The position numbers and the translations under genes are program-made. The notes beneath the pieces were generated by a model, which was given only the letters and a program-made list of their open reading frames with translations, did no database searches and had not been told where the DNA came from. From Isoetes taiwanensis (lineage: Eukaryota > Streptophyta > Lycopodiopsida > Isoetales > Isoetaceae), in the NCBI GenBank assembly GCA_021234155.1, contig JAJEKV010000268.1:372001-436000 (forward strand): a stretch of DNA of 64,000 bases, in the 5' to 3' direction. Shown one piece after another: positions 21,020-33,496 of this stretch (positions are counted from its first letter, which is position 1; each line of letters begins with the position of its first letter).

Positions 21020-23590
21020 AGCCAATCAACTCTCTCGCCTCGATGGATGGATGGATGGATGGAGCTAAAAAAAGGTTGATTAAAAGAGCGACCAAAGCCG
21101 GTTGAAACTTTTGGCATAAGATGAAGTTTAAACTTTTTGTGGCATGCGATGTACTTCTTGTTTTTCTGGCGGTGGAAATGGCATTAACTATATCTAAAAT
21201 TTGTTTTGAAGTACTTGAAGCAATAATCAAATGCTTCAAGTATTTGGTAGTAGATTGTTCATCCAGACAATAATCATACTATTGTCCGTAAATATTTGGC
21301 ATCCTAGGAATTGGTGCCCTAGTGTGGTGCATCGCTCATCTCTCAATAACCAAAATCTTTTCCTATTTTGTTGTCATCATTGTTGTTATGGATAAGGTAT
21401 GTCTGGTTGCTTTTGTGTATCTATGGAAGCCCGTGGTACTCTCTGTGCTGGGTGTTGCTAATATTTCACAATTGCTAATTGAGCCCATGATATTGTAATA
21501 AAAATTATACTTATTTTTCTATGATGTCGAAATGTCACGCAAATCCTCTATACATCATCACATGTACATATATGCTATCGCATCTACATAGATGCTATGT
21601 AGACAAAATGAATTAATCATCATCCACAAGACTAAGGGATATTGCAATCACCACAATGAGCAAGGACTTTGCAGAATAAAACAATAAGTCTCAATTCAAT
21701 ATGAGCCAGATCTGATCAACCTGTTTTGCATTTTTACATATGTTCACTTTGGGCTTGTTAATGATGCATTATATTTATGGGCAATGTTGATGGCAAACGT
21801 CTAATTTATTGCAAACACTAGAAAAATAAGTGGTTTCTTAATTCATGATGTCTGTATTTTTGGCATTATTACACCGTACTTTTGGCATTGTTGTATCTGC
21901 AAATAATGTATCAAGAGACATAGCAAACATGTCGTTGTAATTAAGGAAGATGAATCAAGTGAATTTTGCTAAACAATCAAGTGAATTTTGTTGTCTAATT
22001 ACTCCAATAATCTATTGCATCCATATACTCTATAGTGTGCGACCGAACTTGTTCCTTCACCAAAGGAATAGCAAAAAAAAAAAGAGCATAGCTTAACCTT
22101 AAACAATTACAAAGAAGCTGGAAGGGCGACTGCAACCTGGCTCGCTGTAAAAGTGCCCACTCGCAACACAAAATCTACTGCTTCTCAACATTGTATATCA
22201 CATTTAAACTATAAATGCTCCAACATTAGGACAACCTTTACGACAAAATTAGCTCTAGTTATTATGCAATTTGTCTTGCAACTCAAATTTTGACTTCTAT
22301 TATAAGAGCCATAAAGATAAGTACAATACCTGTCTCCAAGTTTACAAATGTTTCTTCTTCATTTATGAAGGGCAGTTTCATTTATGGCCCAAAAATGTTG
22401 ATGTAAAGCATTTGAAATAAGATCCCTCCACAATATCTTGTCCAAAAGTTCCATAACCCTCCAGAATATTATGCATCTATTTGCCAAGAGACTCTTCCTA
22501 AGAGAAAACATCATGAGTGTTGCGTCTTTCACAAAAGAGGCAACAGGCAGAAGACAAAAACATCATGAGTGTTGTGTCGTGCCAATGAGCACCTAAATGA
22601 ACGGTCTCAAAAAAGGAGGCTGTGTTGTAGGCGCCAGACTGACCGAACATTAAGGATGTCCAAGAGGGCCCAGTCTAACATTTGATCTAACCATATTGAA
22701 GAATAGTAAAAAGAAAGCGTTTTGCTCAGAAAGTCTAAGGCTGGAGGCGCTCAAATTAGCTATGGCCGGTAGATCAGGCACTGCGCTTGATCAAGCGATG
22801 CCATAGGCCACTTTGTAAATAGATTAAAAATGATTTCCTTATTCCACTTTGATGTGTTTTGCGTAGATAGATAGTGAACATATATAGATAATGAAGAAAG
22901 ATCTGTGAAAACAAATCTGTGAGGGAAGGGGTACAGATTTTAGCATGTTTTTCTATGAGCTACTTACTGCCTAGTAATGCATACACCACATATATTCGAA
23001 CCTGCCCCATGCATTTTATACGGATCTGTGAGATTGGAACTGTAGCAAAGCTAGAGACAACCCATATTACTACTGGATGATTCCATGGTGTAAGACATAA
23101 TTTCAACAAGTCTAATTACTTCGCTGTAAGAGCATTTAAGAAGGCAAATAATTCTCTATATTCTATTTGCTTAGACACCTATACAAAATTTTCACTCTGC
23201 AATTTCTAGACAGCTATCATAGGATCTCATTGATGTGCTAAAAATAGAGGCGTGAAAATGAGAAAGGAAATGTGCCTCCTCAGTCTATACCTGGCCAAAA
23301 TTGATCTAATAAAATAGCAAATTCGTACAGCTGGAGAAAAAACAGCACATTTGCAAGTTTGATTAAAATCAATACTCTGCATGTAAATAATCATATTCAC
23401 TGTATATAGCTGTTATTCTAATAAATAGAATACATTGCACAATTTTGAAAGGGCTATCTTCTGCAGGGCGTGGAAGTGAACTAACTCCAACGTGTTGACA
23501 ATTTACCCAACACTTTCAAGTAGACAGAAAAGCCTGGGCCATATATCATCCTGCAGATGCTCCCCAAAAAACAAAGAATTGCAAGTGAAT
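21020..23590. other. No gene recognised
   Basis: AT-rich. It has a (GATG)n microsatellite at 21041-21062 and many homopolymer runs. A duplicated phrase AACATCATGAGTGTTG occurs at 22508 and 22558. No frame shows family features. Confidence 0.35.
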
Positions 23591-23599
23591 GTAAATGAC

Positions 23600-23777
23600 A
23601 GAAAAATGTGGCAGGTACTGTCATCCAATGTAATTTATCCCATAAAGCAAATGGCAATGTACCATGCCAAACTATCAACATTCGAGATGTAAGGCGGGTA
23701 TACGACAGAGGTATTGGAGTTTTGAATATGCGTTCACATGTACCCAGATGATCATAGAGCTGTGTCAGGTTCATGTC
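23600..23777 (-). pseudogene. Bestrophin / VCCN1-like channel exon
   Basis: After an acceptor TTTTTTCAG the minus strand reads DMNLTQLYDHLGTCERIF, KTPIPLSYTRLTSRMLIVWH, GTLPFALWDKLHW and VPATF. The combination GxCERI-xTPIPLSYTRLTSR with a tryptophan-rich membrane helix and VPATF is the signature of the bestrophin-related (UPF0187) family, which includes the plant thylakoid chloride channel VCCN1. Downstream the frame stays open but loses similarity (the acidic IEEPFP segment that should follow is missing). No other bestrophin exons were found nearby. It is most likely a truncated gene fragment. Confidence 0.7.
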
Positions 23778-24161
23778 CTGAAAAAATACTATCGAATTTG
23801 GAGACCCATCAAGTACAGGAGAGATCAGAAGTCGATTTGGAGACCCATGAAGAAACAGGGTTCAAAGGTCAATTTTAAAAATACTTCTTGTGGGTTCACA
23901 ACTGAGGATTTGCAGGCTGTAGGCATAGGCTCATGATTTTGACTCTGTAGATGGATAGAGACCCTTGAAAATTCATAGATAATAGGCTGTATTCACAGAG
24001 TCATAGGGTTTTTGCCTCAGAAATGTTAAGTTTGAAGCGATTGCAATCGATATCAAAAACATAATAATATGCCATATCAGAGCTAAGGAAAGAAATAAAC
24101 CTCTATGCATAAGCTGGGCTCACTCGATCCTGCTAACCTCTGTGACAATAGAGAGACAAAC

Positions 24162-26085
24162 CTGTAAATATGCAGCTCATCCTGGGCATAATCAACTAAC
24201 AGGATTTCATGACATGAAAAATCTAACTACTGCAAGAGTGTTTTCACAGATAGATAAATCTTCTACATTTTACTACAGGAACTATAGTCTAACCTGATGT
24301 GGCATGTCTCTGAAGCAGTCTTCAAGAATCAATGCAGTGCCTTGTGATTCTAGTCTAAATCCTGCAATAACAACTCCAGACCCAGCAAGTTGTGGGACCA
24401 CAGCAGCCTCTTCATCTCCAGAAACGAGCCAAGGCACAGAAAAAATATTAAGCTGCTTACCATAGCTGCACCTAAAATAGAAGCACAGCCCACATAGGCT
24501 TATGCTTACGAAATGGCATTTCATGAAAACCCTGACCCGCTGCCTCAACGAAAATCCCTCAATCCATGAAAGACCGGAGGCTGCAGGCATCTCAATCCGA
24601 TGTGCTGTTCAAACTGACAAAAAGAATGAGAGATAAACAATGGTTGCTTTAGCCCTTCCCGAGATACAGGGTTTCAAAAATCGTCTATAGAATGGACATT
24701 TAATTGCTTCCCTGTCATAAATCTATTGTTACATACACATTTCCTGGCATTGAGAGTTACTCCGGCACACCAATCTCCTCCGGCAACTGCGTTTAGAGCT
24801 CGCTATTCGTGCTGCTGCTGCCCTCTGTAAACCACAAGACCCCTGCTTTTGAGGTCTGCGGCCCACGGCTCTGCTATGGCAATCAAATTGGGGCCTTCGA
24901 ATCAGGCCCATGGGCCTTATAAATCATAGCAGACAGACAAAGCAATGCTAGAGCAGATGTGAAGGCTACAGAGGTCGCCGCAGACACTGGAGTACAATCT
25001 CGGATATCAAAGCAGATGTCACAACTAAAGAGGCTGCTTCAAGAATGCACGCAGTAAAAAATAAACTTAGAAATAGCTACGAACCTAAATCTAAATCTTC
25101 AAGTTCCGAACCTGCAGAATCAACCTCTGAAGCAACACGACCAGAGCCACGACCATAGCCGGCAAGTTTTGGGGCTAAACCCTGTTGCCATCGCAGCAAC
25201 AGTAGCTTGGCGTGCACCAAGGAGCCAAACCAATCTGCAAGAAAAAACAATGATCAATCATAAGCAAAGGCCATTGACAAGAAAATAAACTAATGGCAAA
25301 CTAGCTTAGCTTTGCAAATGCTGCATCAACGCAGTTGATCAACACATTTTAGAGGCCCCAATGCACACGCATAAAGAAAACGAAGGCAAATCTTTATTCC
25401 GCTTATGCAAAGGCCCCCAAATCCGAGGTGCAGAAGGGAGGGCAGAATCCGAGGTGCAGAAGCCATAGCCAAGTCCGGCTGGATGACCGAGCATTTACAG
25501 GCAGCAGCCAGTTTTTAGCAGTCATCAGCATATGCTAGGTATATGCCAGCATATACTTGAATATGCCCACGTACCCACATAAACGAGGGTTTGCCCCCCT
25601 AGGGGCAACCCAAAAATGAGTTCTAAGTGCATAAATATGTGAACAGGGCAGAATGCTGCTTACAGAATAAGGACATGCAGTGATTTGTTCTACGTACTTT
25701 AATTACAAACAATCTAAAGATTTGGTAATCCACAGTGTAGGAAGCTTTTATAAATGGTTCCGTGAGAAAATATTGCAATCTAACAGAAACTTCATACTTT
25801 CAAAGTGCATATAGGGCGTATCATATCAACTGAATGAGAGCATACAATTATCTAGGACAAAAGCAGCAAGTCCAAAGACTTAAAAGACAGATTAAGCAAT
25901 TATAATTCAAAAATTGTACTCAACTGCGTTAGTCTGTGATGTACCTACCTACCATTGGGATCCATTTTTGGCATATCCGCCACCTCCACCAGTGCCTCTG
26001 AATTACACTGGAAGTATTTTAGAGCCCTTTCAAATTCCTGCTTTAACTTTGACTTTTCTTCATGGAACTTCCGTGTTTTAATGCT
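24162..26085 (-). CDS. Unidentified spliced gene or gene relic
   Basis: Minus-strand exon-like blocks have compatible phases. An exon ending at 25953 reads RKFHEEKSKLKQEFERALKY then CNSEALVEVADMPKMDPN. 25085-25234 (phase matches) reads DWFGSLVHAKLLLLRWQQGL then APKLAGYGRGSGRVASE. 24294-24471 reads CSYGKQLNIFSVPWLVSGDE then GSGVVIAGFRLESQGTALIL and EDCFRDMPHQ. 24162-24227 reads LDFSCHEILLVDYAQE and a stop. The first block predicts a coiled-coil helix. Between 24700 and 25050 a piece EPWAADLKSRGLVVYRGQQQ is interrupted by a stop, so the gene may be broken or the exon limits wrong. I do not recognise the protein. Exon borders are from visible GT/AG sites only. Confidence 0.45.
25511..25618 (+). 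repeat. Dispersed repeat with GGGGCAAC end, copy 1
   Basis: Starts GTTTTTAGCAGTCATCAGCA, contains palindromic GCATATGC and ends in TTGCCCCCCTAGGGGCAACC, a strong hairpin. Matches 29200-29308. Confidence 0.85.
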
Positions 26086-26369
26086 GGGAAGCCTTATAGT
26101 GGAAGTACCAAAGATAGAACAAACAACCCTTATTGTACATAATGTGGCTGCTCTTCACATTCTGGTTAGACAACACTCCAAGTGCCTTAGGTGCCATTAA
26201 AATGCAGAAAAACGATCTTTGTGATGCTGGCAGATTTTGAATAAAACTCCAGGTTGAGATGTTGCAAAGATATCTCGTAGTAACCATAGTTTCTGGAGCT
26301 ATGTTGGTCCTTCCATATACTCTAAACCTGCGTGCCCAGAGATAGCTTTGGACAAACACTCCAATAACA

Positions 26370-28645
26370 AAAAACAGTAAGAAAATGCCTAACCTTGTTA
26401 GACCATGAAAACAATCGCTCGTGAGAGTTCATGGTAGCTACGATTATCCAAAAAAATCTTAGACTCTGGAGCTTGTAGACCATGTAATGTTCTTTGCGCA
26501 GTTGCCCATTGAGCTTCTCTTGCCTCTTTGCCAAAGTCTTTTTGGCGAGTAAATGCAATCTGTAATGCAGTAAAATGCGTTGTTAAGCTAAATATCCCAG
26601 CTGGTTCTACTCTTTGCCAAAGTCTTTTTGGCGAGTAAATGCAATCTGTAATGCAGTAAAATGCGTAGTTAAGCTAAATATCCCAGCTGGTTCTATGTTT
26701 AAAGACATGAAAGAGTTACATCACCTTTCGTTCATACACTAGATCCCATGCCTTTCCACTTAGCTATTTCTATGTCTGTCTTCTTCAGAGCTGGTGCATA
26801 ATTCACTCCGTCCCCAGTCATTCCACATATGTGCTTCTTCTCTTGTAATTTCTTCACTATCTCGTATTTATGCTCTGTGACAGCAAACAAGTTTCATCTT
26901 AGGCTTAAATAGAACACATGAAACCGATGCCTTACAACAATACATGTACTTACCAGGAAAACCCCAGCAAAACCATCAGCCTTTACAATAAGCTCGTCAA
27001 CTGGAAGGGATGCAATTGATTCGTCCTTATGAGAGCCTAATAAAGATGATGATGGGTACATATTTACACCCATTCCTAATCGCCGGCCAGTTTCTTTTGC
27101 GATTGCAAGTTGGTCACCTAGTCCAAATCATTACAGTTACATTAATCAAGGTTTATCCATTGTTTCAAAAGAGGCTCATGTTAAATTACCTGTTATTATT
27201 TTGACATTCACTCCAAGGTCATAACGAGGAGGATCAAACAGAGGTAATAATCCGCAGAATTTCCAAGGAGAACCGGTGATTCTTTTGATTTCTCGGAACT
27301 TCGCTGGAAAGGCGAAAAATGGTCGGGTAATGTCCCCGGATTATGATGCTTTTTTTCGTATATTACCTACATGGCAAATGAGAAGGGAGCATAAAGCCTT
27401 GTTCAAAAATTTGTCTATCCAGAGTGGACTTTATTTGACAATCTCGATTTATTGTGAAAAAGCTCCAAAATCTGCAAGTTTGAGGTCGGACCCGGTAAAT
27501 AAAGAGAACCAAATTTTAGATCAAAATGTTTGGAGGAAAAATGACCAAACTTACTTTCGCTTTCCGGTGCACCTTTGCTTGCCCCTGTACCATTTCCTGT
27601 GGCATTATCAATGTATGCGGTATTTGTCCTCTTGTCGGTGGGATTAAAACGAAGAAAATGGACTTTTATAATGTTTGCACGAGCACGAGACATCATTAGA
27701 CAAGTTAGACAAAGTGGACAAGTTCAAAGGTGGATCCAACAAAATTACCTCTTTTGGGTCAGCCAAACATTCGACAATTTTGCATCAATTGCATCTTGAT
27801 TTTCTATATGGGACGGCTCTTCGCAAGCAAGACAACCATGTCTTTTGTCGATGCCTTTGGTCCGGTAATAAGTAATATTTAATTGTTCGGGACACAAAAC
27901 TAATGAAAAGTTGAACACTACACAATTGGTCTGATTGGTTAAGTATTAAATGCAAACTTACCTCAATCAAATTCTTGTCCAAGTCGGGGTCCGAGTCTTA
28001 TCACTACATAAGGCGTCCATCCCGACCCATTTCTTCAATGGCGTCATACGTTTTGTGATAGCCCCCTGTTTAGTAACGGAAGCTTCAAGTTAGAACCCTT
28101 GGGGAAGTCAAAGCTACAAAGAGTGAAGTGTACTTGTTATGATAAACGATGAGATCCAATTGCCATAGTTACTGAAAGGAATGTGGGCATCGCAATTGCT
28201 ATTCCACCAATGAGAAGCACAAGGAGATTGTTAATTCCATCACGATACTTGCGTTTTTGAATAGGATACATCACAATAATTTCTATGAGCATTCCAATTG
28301 CAATTGAGCAGGATGCGAGAAGTTTCCAATTCTTTGTAAGAACCTACAATAGATAAAAGAAGTTATCGGCATGCATTTCACAAGAAATAAATATAAGAGA
28401 GGGTATGGTATTTACCTCCGAAAGTGACCAACTTGTTTTGTTGTATCAACCAAGTGAGCAGCCTTTAGAAGAATGTGTGCACCCGGTTGCAATAACCCGA
28501 CTTCAATTTCTCCCCTGTTTACAAGTTGATCCAAAGAACACCTCATCTCCTGGTTTCTTTGTCCTCGGGCAATGATTCATCGTCAATGCAGACTGACCAA
28601 TACAAAAAGTTCTTAACGAGGTTGAAAGATAATTTCCCTGAACTA
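26370..28645 (-). pseudogene. Plasma-membrane H+-ATPase (P3A) pseudogene
   Basis: Eight minus-strand blocks follow the order of plant PM H+-ATPase. About 28640-28410: ALTMNHCPRTKKPGDEVFFG, then HLVDTTKQVGHF. 28343-28144: [14 protein letters not shown] and [20 protein letters not shown]. 28075-27940: GAITKRM and the phosphorylation site. About 27870-27760: KGIDK and ENQDAIDA. 27690-27240: [13 protein letters not shown], then [14 protein letters not shown]. 27125-26940: [20 protein letters not shown]. 26880-26740: the hinge. 26560-26370: [16 protein letters not shown]. The N-terminus and the last membrane helices are missing. All three catalytic motifs are damaged: TGES reads TMNH, DKTGTLT reads DKTRTPT (aspartate kept), GDGVND reads GDGVNY. 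Frameshifts add to this. Introns are retained, so it is a decayed genomic duplicate, not a processed copy. Confidence 0.93.
26524..26697. repeat. 86-bp tandem duplication in the H+-ATPase relic
   Basis: 26524-26609 and 26610-26697 are almost identical. Each carries the start of the last recognisable ATPase exon and its intron acceptor side. Confidence 0.92.
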
Positions 28646-29199
28646 AACTACAATTAAGTAAACAAACAAAACGATCGATCTTTAAAGGATCTCCTTGGTA
28701 ACTCTTGTCCGTGAATTTGATAAAAATGAATAGCATCAACGGATGAGAAGAATAACAAGGTAATGCATTAGAAACGTATTCCCACCACTGGGACAGAGAA
28801 AGAAAGAAAATAGTAAGGAAACACATTCCCACCATTGGGACAGGGAAAGAAAGAAAATAGTATAAGAAATTTTTAAAGTTCATTCGCGGCAAAGCACAAG
28901 ATTGGAGAAATAAGAGGATAATTAGACATCACAAAACCATATTGGATGACCTTTTGACACTTCAAAGCGCAGCGGTTTGACAAAGTTTGAGTTCTCTTGT
29001 GACATCCGCATATAATCCAAAGACCGCCTAAAAAATCGGTTGGAGGGCTTAAGCCCTTGGGGGGTCGCGATAGCCATAGCCGATCTTCTCTATTGCCGTT
29101 ATCCGGTTCAACCATCTGTGACCCACCCGCAAAGGCTTAACCGCCATTTACATGTGACCCACGGCGCAAAGTAACGCCGATTTCTGAGGGGAGTAGTAG

Positions 29200-29308
29200 G
29201 TTTTTAGCAGTCATCAGCATATCCTAGGTATATTTGAGCATATACTTAGGATATGCCACAAACCCATATAAACAAGGATTTGCCCCCTTAGGGGCAACCC
29301 AAAAATAG
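29200..29308 (+). repeat. Dispersed repeat with GGGGCAAC end, copy 2
   Basis: Second copy of the element at 25511-25618, same orientation, ending CCCCTTAGGGGCAACC. Both copies are followed by CAAAAAT. Confidence 0.85.
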
Positions 29309-29426
29309 TTTAATTAGTTTAATTTAGTAGTGTTAGTTGTTTATTTTATTATATTAAGTTGTAACTATTACATTTATTATTATTGTTATTATTATTTAAA
29401 ATTATTGTCAGTTTCATTGTTTCTCT

Positions 29427-30110
29427 TTGGGTATCGTCCATCCCCCTCTTTGCTTCATGCAACCTTCTGATAACATCTCTTTAGAGCAGTGGGTGCAATA
29501 CTTAATTCAAGCTTATGATCCTCACATGATCTTGAATATGGTGTCAATACAGCTAGGTCCCACATTGGTTATAAAAGAGGTGGATGTTGCTCAAGGCTTG
29601 CAACACCTCGCTAATGACATAAAATCGTTTGACGGGATTCTTGAACAACAGTTGACAGGGGCAGAGAAATTATGGACCAAGTAGGTTTTACATAAGCACT
29701 CTGTCCCGCACTCTGCCATTGAGCACACTGTTAGATGGCAATCAAAATAAATGGTCAAAATAAATGGCAAAATCTTTATTGCTGCTTGTGGTTTTGTGGA
29801 AGCTTTCGGCACAGTTCCTAGGGGGAAGTTATGGGGGAGATTGTCACAATTAGGTGTCCTTCAATAGTTGCAAAATGCAGCCAACATACTGTATGAGACA
29901 GTCTCAGTCCAAAGGCCACCATCAAGCCAGCCTATCAACGATAGTATAGGAGTGCACCAAGGATGTCTAAACGCTCTCACATTGTTTGAACTATACATTG
30001 ATCAATCGAGAGCTGGCTTGCTCATTTTGCTTACGTCCTTGCCAGTATGCAACATCATCTGCACTCAGTACTTTATGCCCCAACGCTGAAATGTGAGTGA
30101 GCTTGGCGAA
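29427..30110 (+). mobile_element. LINE reverse transcriptase relic, plus strand
   Basis: Plus-strand frames give a second LINE ORF2 fragment. 29427-29684 has LEQWVQYLIQAYDP and KEVDVAQGLQHLAND. About 29765-29860 has ACGFVEAFGTVPRGKLWGRL, matching the FvDFxKAFDTVPR palm block with both aspartates changed. 29868-30089 has SIGVHQGCLNALTLFELYID, matching GVxQGCPLSPTLFxLYID. Stops and frame changes separate the blocks. The YADD box and C-terminus are not found. Sequence differs enough from the copy at 4548-6320 to be a separate insertion. Confidence 0.85.
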
Positions 30111-30317
30111 AGAGCAAGGGCTTCCTGATCTCCTCTTCTAGATAGCATAGAAAACTTTGCTTCATCTAACAAGATCAAAATGTGAAGGTGGTGCAAATAT
30201 TACCTTGGAATGGAGTTTACAACCACCACATACTAGGATACTTTGCATCTTAAAATGAACATTACATCTTATAAATTTTGTATTTAAGCTAAACCATTAC
30301 ATCTTATAGTTTTAATT

Positions 30318-30620
30318 TAGTTCCCTCCGAAAGCCCTTTTGGTTTGGGTGCATATTCAAATAACGGGTCAGCACTGGAACTTCATCAACTCAAGGGGGGT
30401 TCACATTATATTGGCCATACAACACTAGTGAGTGATCTTTAGGGGGTTTATTTTTTATAAAAACATCCAACACAAACCATTAACATCCAACATATAAAAA
30501 TTAAATCCCCCAACTCATAACAACTAACACATAACAACCATTGACATTAACAACCAACACATAACTACCATTGACATTACATTAGAAAAAAAATGGGGTC
30601 TCCAACCATCCTTAAACTTA
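30318..30620. repeat. Partial member of the foldback family
   Basis: Shares CCTTTTGGTTTGGGTGCATA with the foldback copies at 35.8, 38.3 and 44.5 kb. It also has the tail words AACAACCATTGACATTAACA and ATGGGGTCTCCA, the latter matching (inverted) the left edge of the copy at 44452. Confidence 0.7.
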
Positions 30621-30897
30621 ATATTAAAAATTCCACCTAAGTTTACACATGGAGCCAATGGGGAGATACCTGTAATGTTGTAAGGGCACATTACGTGGCA
30701 ATAGAAGTGTGCTCAATCTCTTACTAGGCATCCACATGGCCACTTTTAATTGGACACGAGTTTCAATAGGGCTTCCCTTGTGTGGGTAGAGATATCTATA
30801 ATCTTACTTGGTTTATGTAAGACGAAATTCTAAACCTCTGAAAATTTCCGGAATGGTAATCGTAATGGTTTTAGGGTTAGTCTTTCGGAGCGTAAAG

Positions 30898-31363
30898 AAG
30901 GCGTAGGAGTTCCGATTCATCCATTTCGGTTCATCTGAGATCTTGATTGGAGGAGCATCAAAACAAATGAGGTGCGACTTGCTAGTTTACATAAAAAAAA
31001 AATTGTTGTTTGTAACATTGCCTTTGGTATAACTAGAGCAGAGGTTGCCCTAATAGATTCTACAATCCCATTCCATTGCGTGCTTTCCGAGAAAAGAAAG
31101 AAGGCGAAGGAGTTAGATTCATCCACTTGGTTCATCACTGATTTTGATTGGAGGAGCATCAAAACAAATGAGGTGCGACTTGCTAGTTTACATAAAAAAA
31201 TTTCTTTATTTGTAACATTGCCTTTGGTATAACTAAGCAGAGGTGGCCCCGATAGATTCTACAATCCCATTCCATTCGTACCGAGGCGAGAATGAAGGCG
31301 AAGGAGTTCCGATTCATCCACTTGGTTCATCTCTGATTTTGATTGGAGGAGCATCAAAAGAAA
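30898..31363 (+). repeat. 200-bp tandem repeat, 2.4 units
   Basis: Units 30898-31100, 31101-31294 and a partial 31295-31363 each start AAGGCGNAGGAGTT and share TTGGAGGAGCATCAAAA, GTGCGACTTGCTAGTTTACA and GATTCTACAATCCCATTCCA. Divergence is low (about 5-10 percent by eye). Confidence 0.92.
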
Positions 31364-31639
31364 TCAGGTGCTTAACATGCCATTTGATTCTTTCATATGC
31401 ATTAGGATTGAAGTGTTAAGAAGTCTGGTTTTTAAGAAACAACTTGCTTCTCTTACGCTACAATTTGTATCTTTCTTTGTAATCGGTTTTGCTTTGCTTT
31501 TAATTTTGCTCTTTACATTATTACATCAATTGAAGGTAGTTGCTTAGTTCTCAAAAATCGATTAGTGCTTTGCTTATCATTTTGAATGACAAAATTGTTG
31601 CTTTCGATTCTTGTTTTGTTGTCCGAGGTCATGTCAATG

Positions 31640-32815
31640 CTTAGGTTTGGTCAGTCTGATTATTGTGCGTAATCGAGGAAAAGTGAGAATGGTGATTGGC
31701 TTGAACCCGTGTTTCCATTGGTTCATGGGTTACCATGATGCCTCGAACAAGCCCTGGTGAGCATAAGGTAGATAAGTCCAGGGTTAAGTGACCTCTCAAC
31801 TCATTGGAAGGGACGAGTAAAAGACATTGTATTTAGTCACGGGGGTAAGAAGGTTCTTTTTTGTTGTGGAGCATGCTTACGGTCCACGTGAAATGGCAAA
31901 GGAGTCAATTGCGGGGAAGCCATCATGTCCTAAACTTGAAGCCAATTACATTTCCTCCTCGACTTTGTTGATAGAGTGGGCCTTTCGAGCATTACAAAGC
32001 GTCCTTGAAGTCTACCATTATAAGATAGGGCATTTGTTATTTGAGGATTTTTTCAAGGAAAATTCTGCATGATGAAAGGCATCTGGTTTCATAAATTCCA
32101 CTACGATATCTACAAAGGCGCGCATAGGAAAACTTGTGGAGATCGGTCCCCAGAGCTTAAAATCCATGGGGTCTTTGAATTGCGTGATCGAGAAAGTACT
32201 AACATCCTATCGTGTACATCGGCGAAAGAAGTCTATAGGACCCTCACAGAAAGTGGTGGAGTTAGATGTGCCATCAAAGTGTTTTTGCCAGTTAACGTAT
32301 TTTCCTTCTTCTTTCAATCTGAATCGTTTAAGGTTGCTCCTCAAACATATACGTGTAATCACATTACAACCAAGACATTGGAAGGCTTATTTTTGGCTGA
32401 TTGGATGCGGAGGGAGCATGAAAGTGGAGGCCAAATTACGAGAATGCATGGCTGCAACAAATCGTTCATTTTCGGGTAATATGTATATTTCTAAGACTAT
32501 TGGATATCTGATTGACCATTTCTAAGACTATTTCTAAAAGTTCCACCATTTTTACCGGAGTCTACAGGTTGACTAAGCAAATGTTATATTGCAACTATTT
32601 TATTGAAAGAAGAAAGCGCTTTTGGAAGAATGGTCGTTATCATTGGAAAGCTGTGGAAGAACATGGCAGTAATCCTCTTTTCATGGATCTGAGTATTGTT
32701 TATGGCGAAGCTGAAAATAGAGTGCTCAAGCGTGGAGGAGGACTGCGCTACTACTTGGTAGAAAAGCTGTTAGATACTTTTCGGGATGCATGGTGAGTTT
32801 AGGTTCTTTTTGAAT
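31640..32815 (+). other. Coding-like plus-strand block, product unknown
   Basis: Several plus-strand open frames lie end to end: 31827-32072, 32069-32479 or the overlapping 32136-32525, and 32512-32796. The last reads TKQMLYCNYFIERRKRFWKN then VYGEAENRVLKRGGGLRYYL and looks like real protein. The frame changes between blocks suggest a decayed transposon or gene. I see no transposase, reverse transcriptase or nuclease motif, and I cannot name it. Confidence 0.3.
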
Positions 32816-33496
32816 GGAAGAAAGATTGGATATCGCGAGGGAATCACGAAATCAAGTGTAAAGATTGCAAGTTTCCAAATGTAGTCGGCATTAAATCAAT
32901 AATATAATAGGAAAAAATTTGTTGGATCTTTGGATCTTCGGGTTCAATTCACGAAATCACGATGAAATTCTGAAATCTTCTATGTCTTTATCAAGCTTGA
33001 TTCCGAGCCATGCATACAACTATTGATTGACTTTTTCAATCTGTAATAAACTTTAGAAGCGTATGAGAGAGGACTGGACTATAAAGCGTCTTTAAATTCT
33101 TTTTGCAAAACTTCACTCTCGTACACATTGTATTGGCGAGAGTCAAATTTATTCTACAACATCCATTCAAGTACAAATTGTCATGAGCAGGACAAAGGCA
33201 TTACAACTTACTTTTGATAGTGATCATCCAAGAAATAAAGCCTTACATTTTTATACTTTTCATACAACATTTATTTTTTAGAGTGCACATTGACTCTTGC
33301 AAGGCTTGCATTCACTTGTCATTTATAGATCATGCACTACCTTTGCAAGACTTGTCTCATTGTTTTATGGATTGTCTCTTATGGATCCCTTTTACACTAA
33401 GTGGCATCTTGAACCTTTGCCTTTCAGAGATAGAGGACAAGTCAAATTTGGAGAAGAAATCACCTGCACGTCTTGCAAGTCTTGCAATGGTAACCC

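Noticed and set aside
21015-21117. First exon of the 5'-nucleotidase gene
   Set aside because: The frame passes through a GATG microsatellite and meets a stop at the candidate donor.
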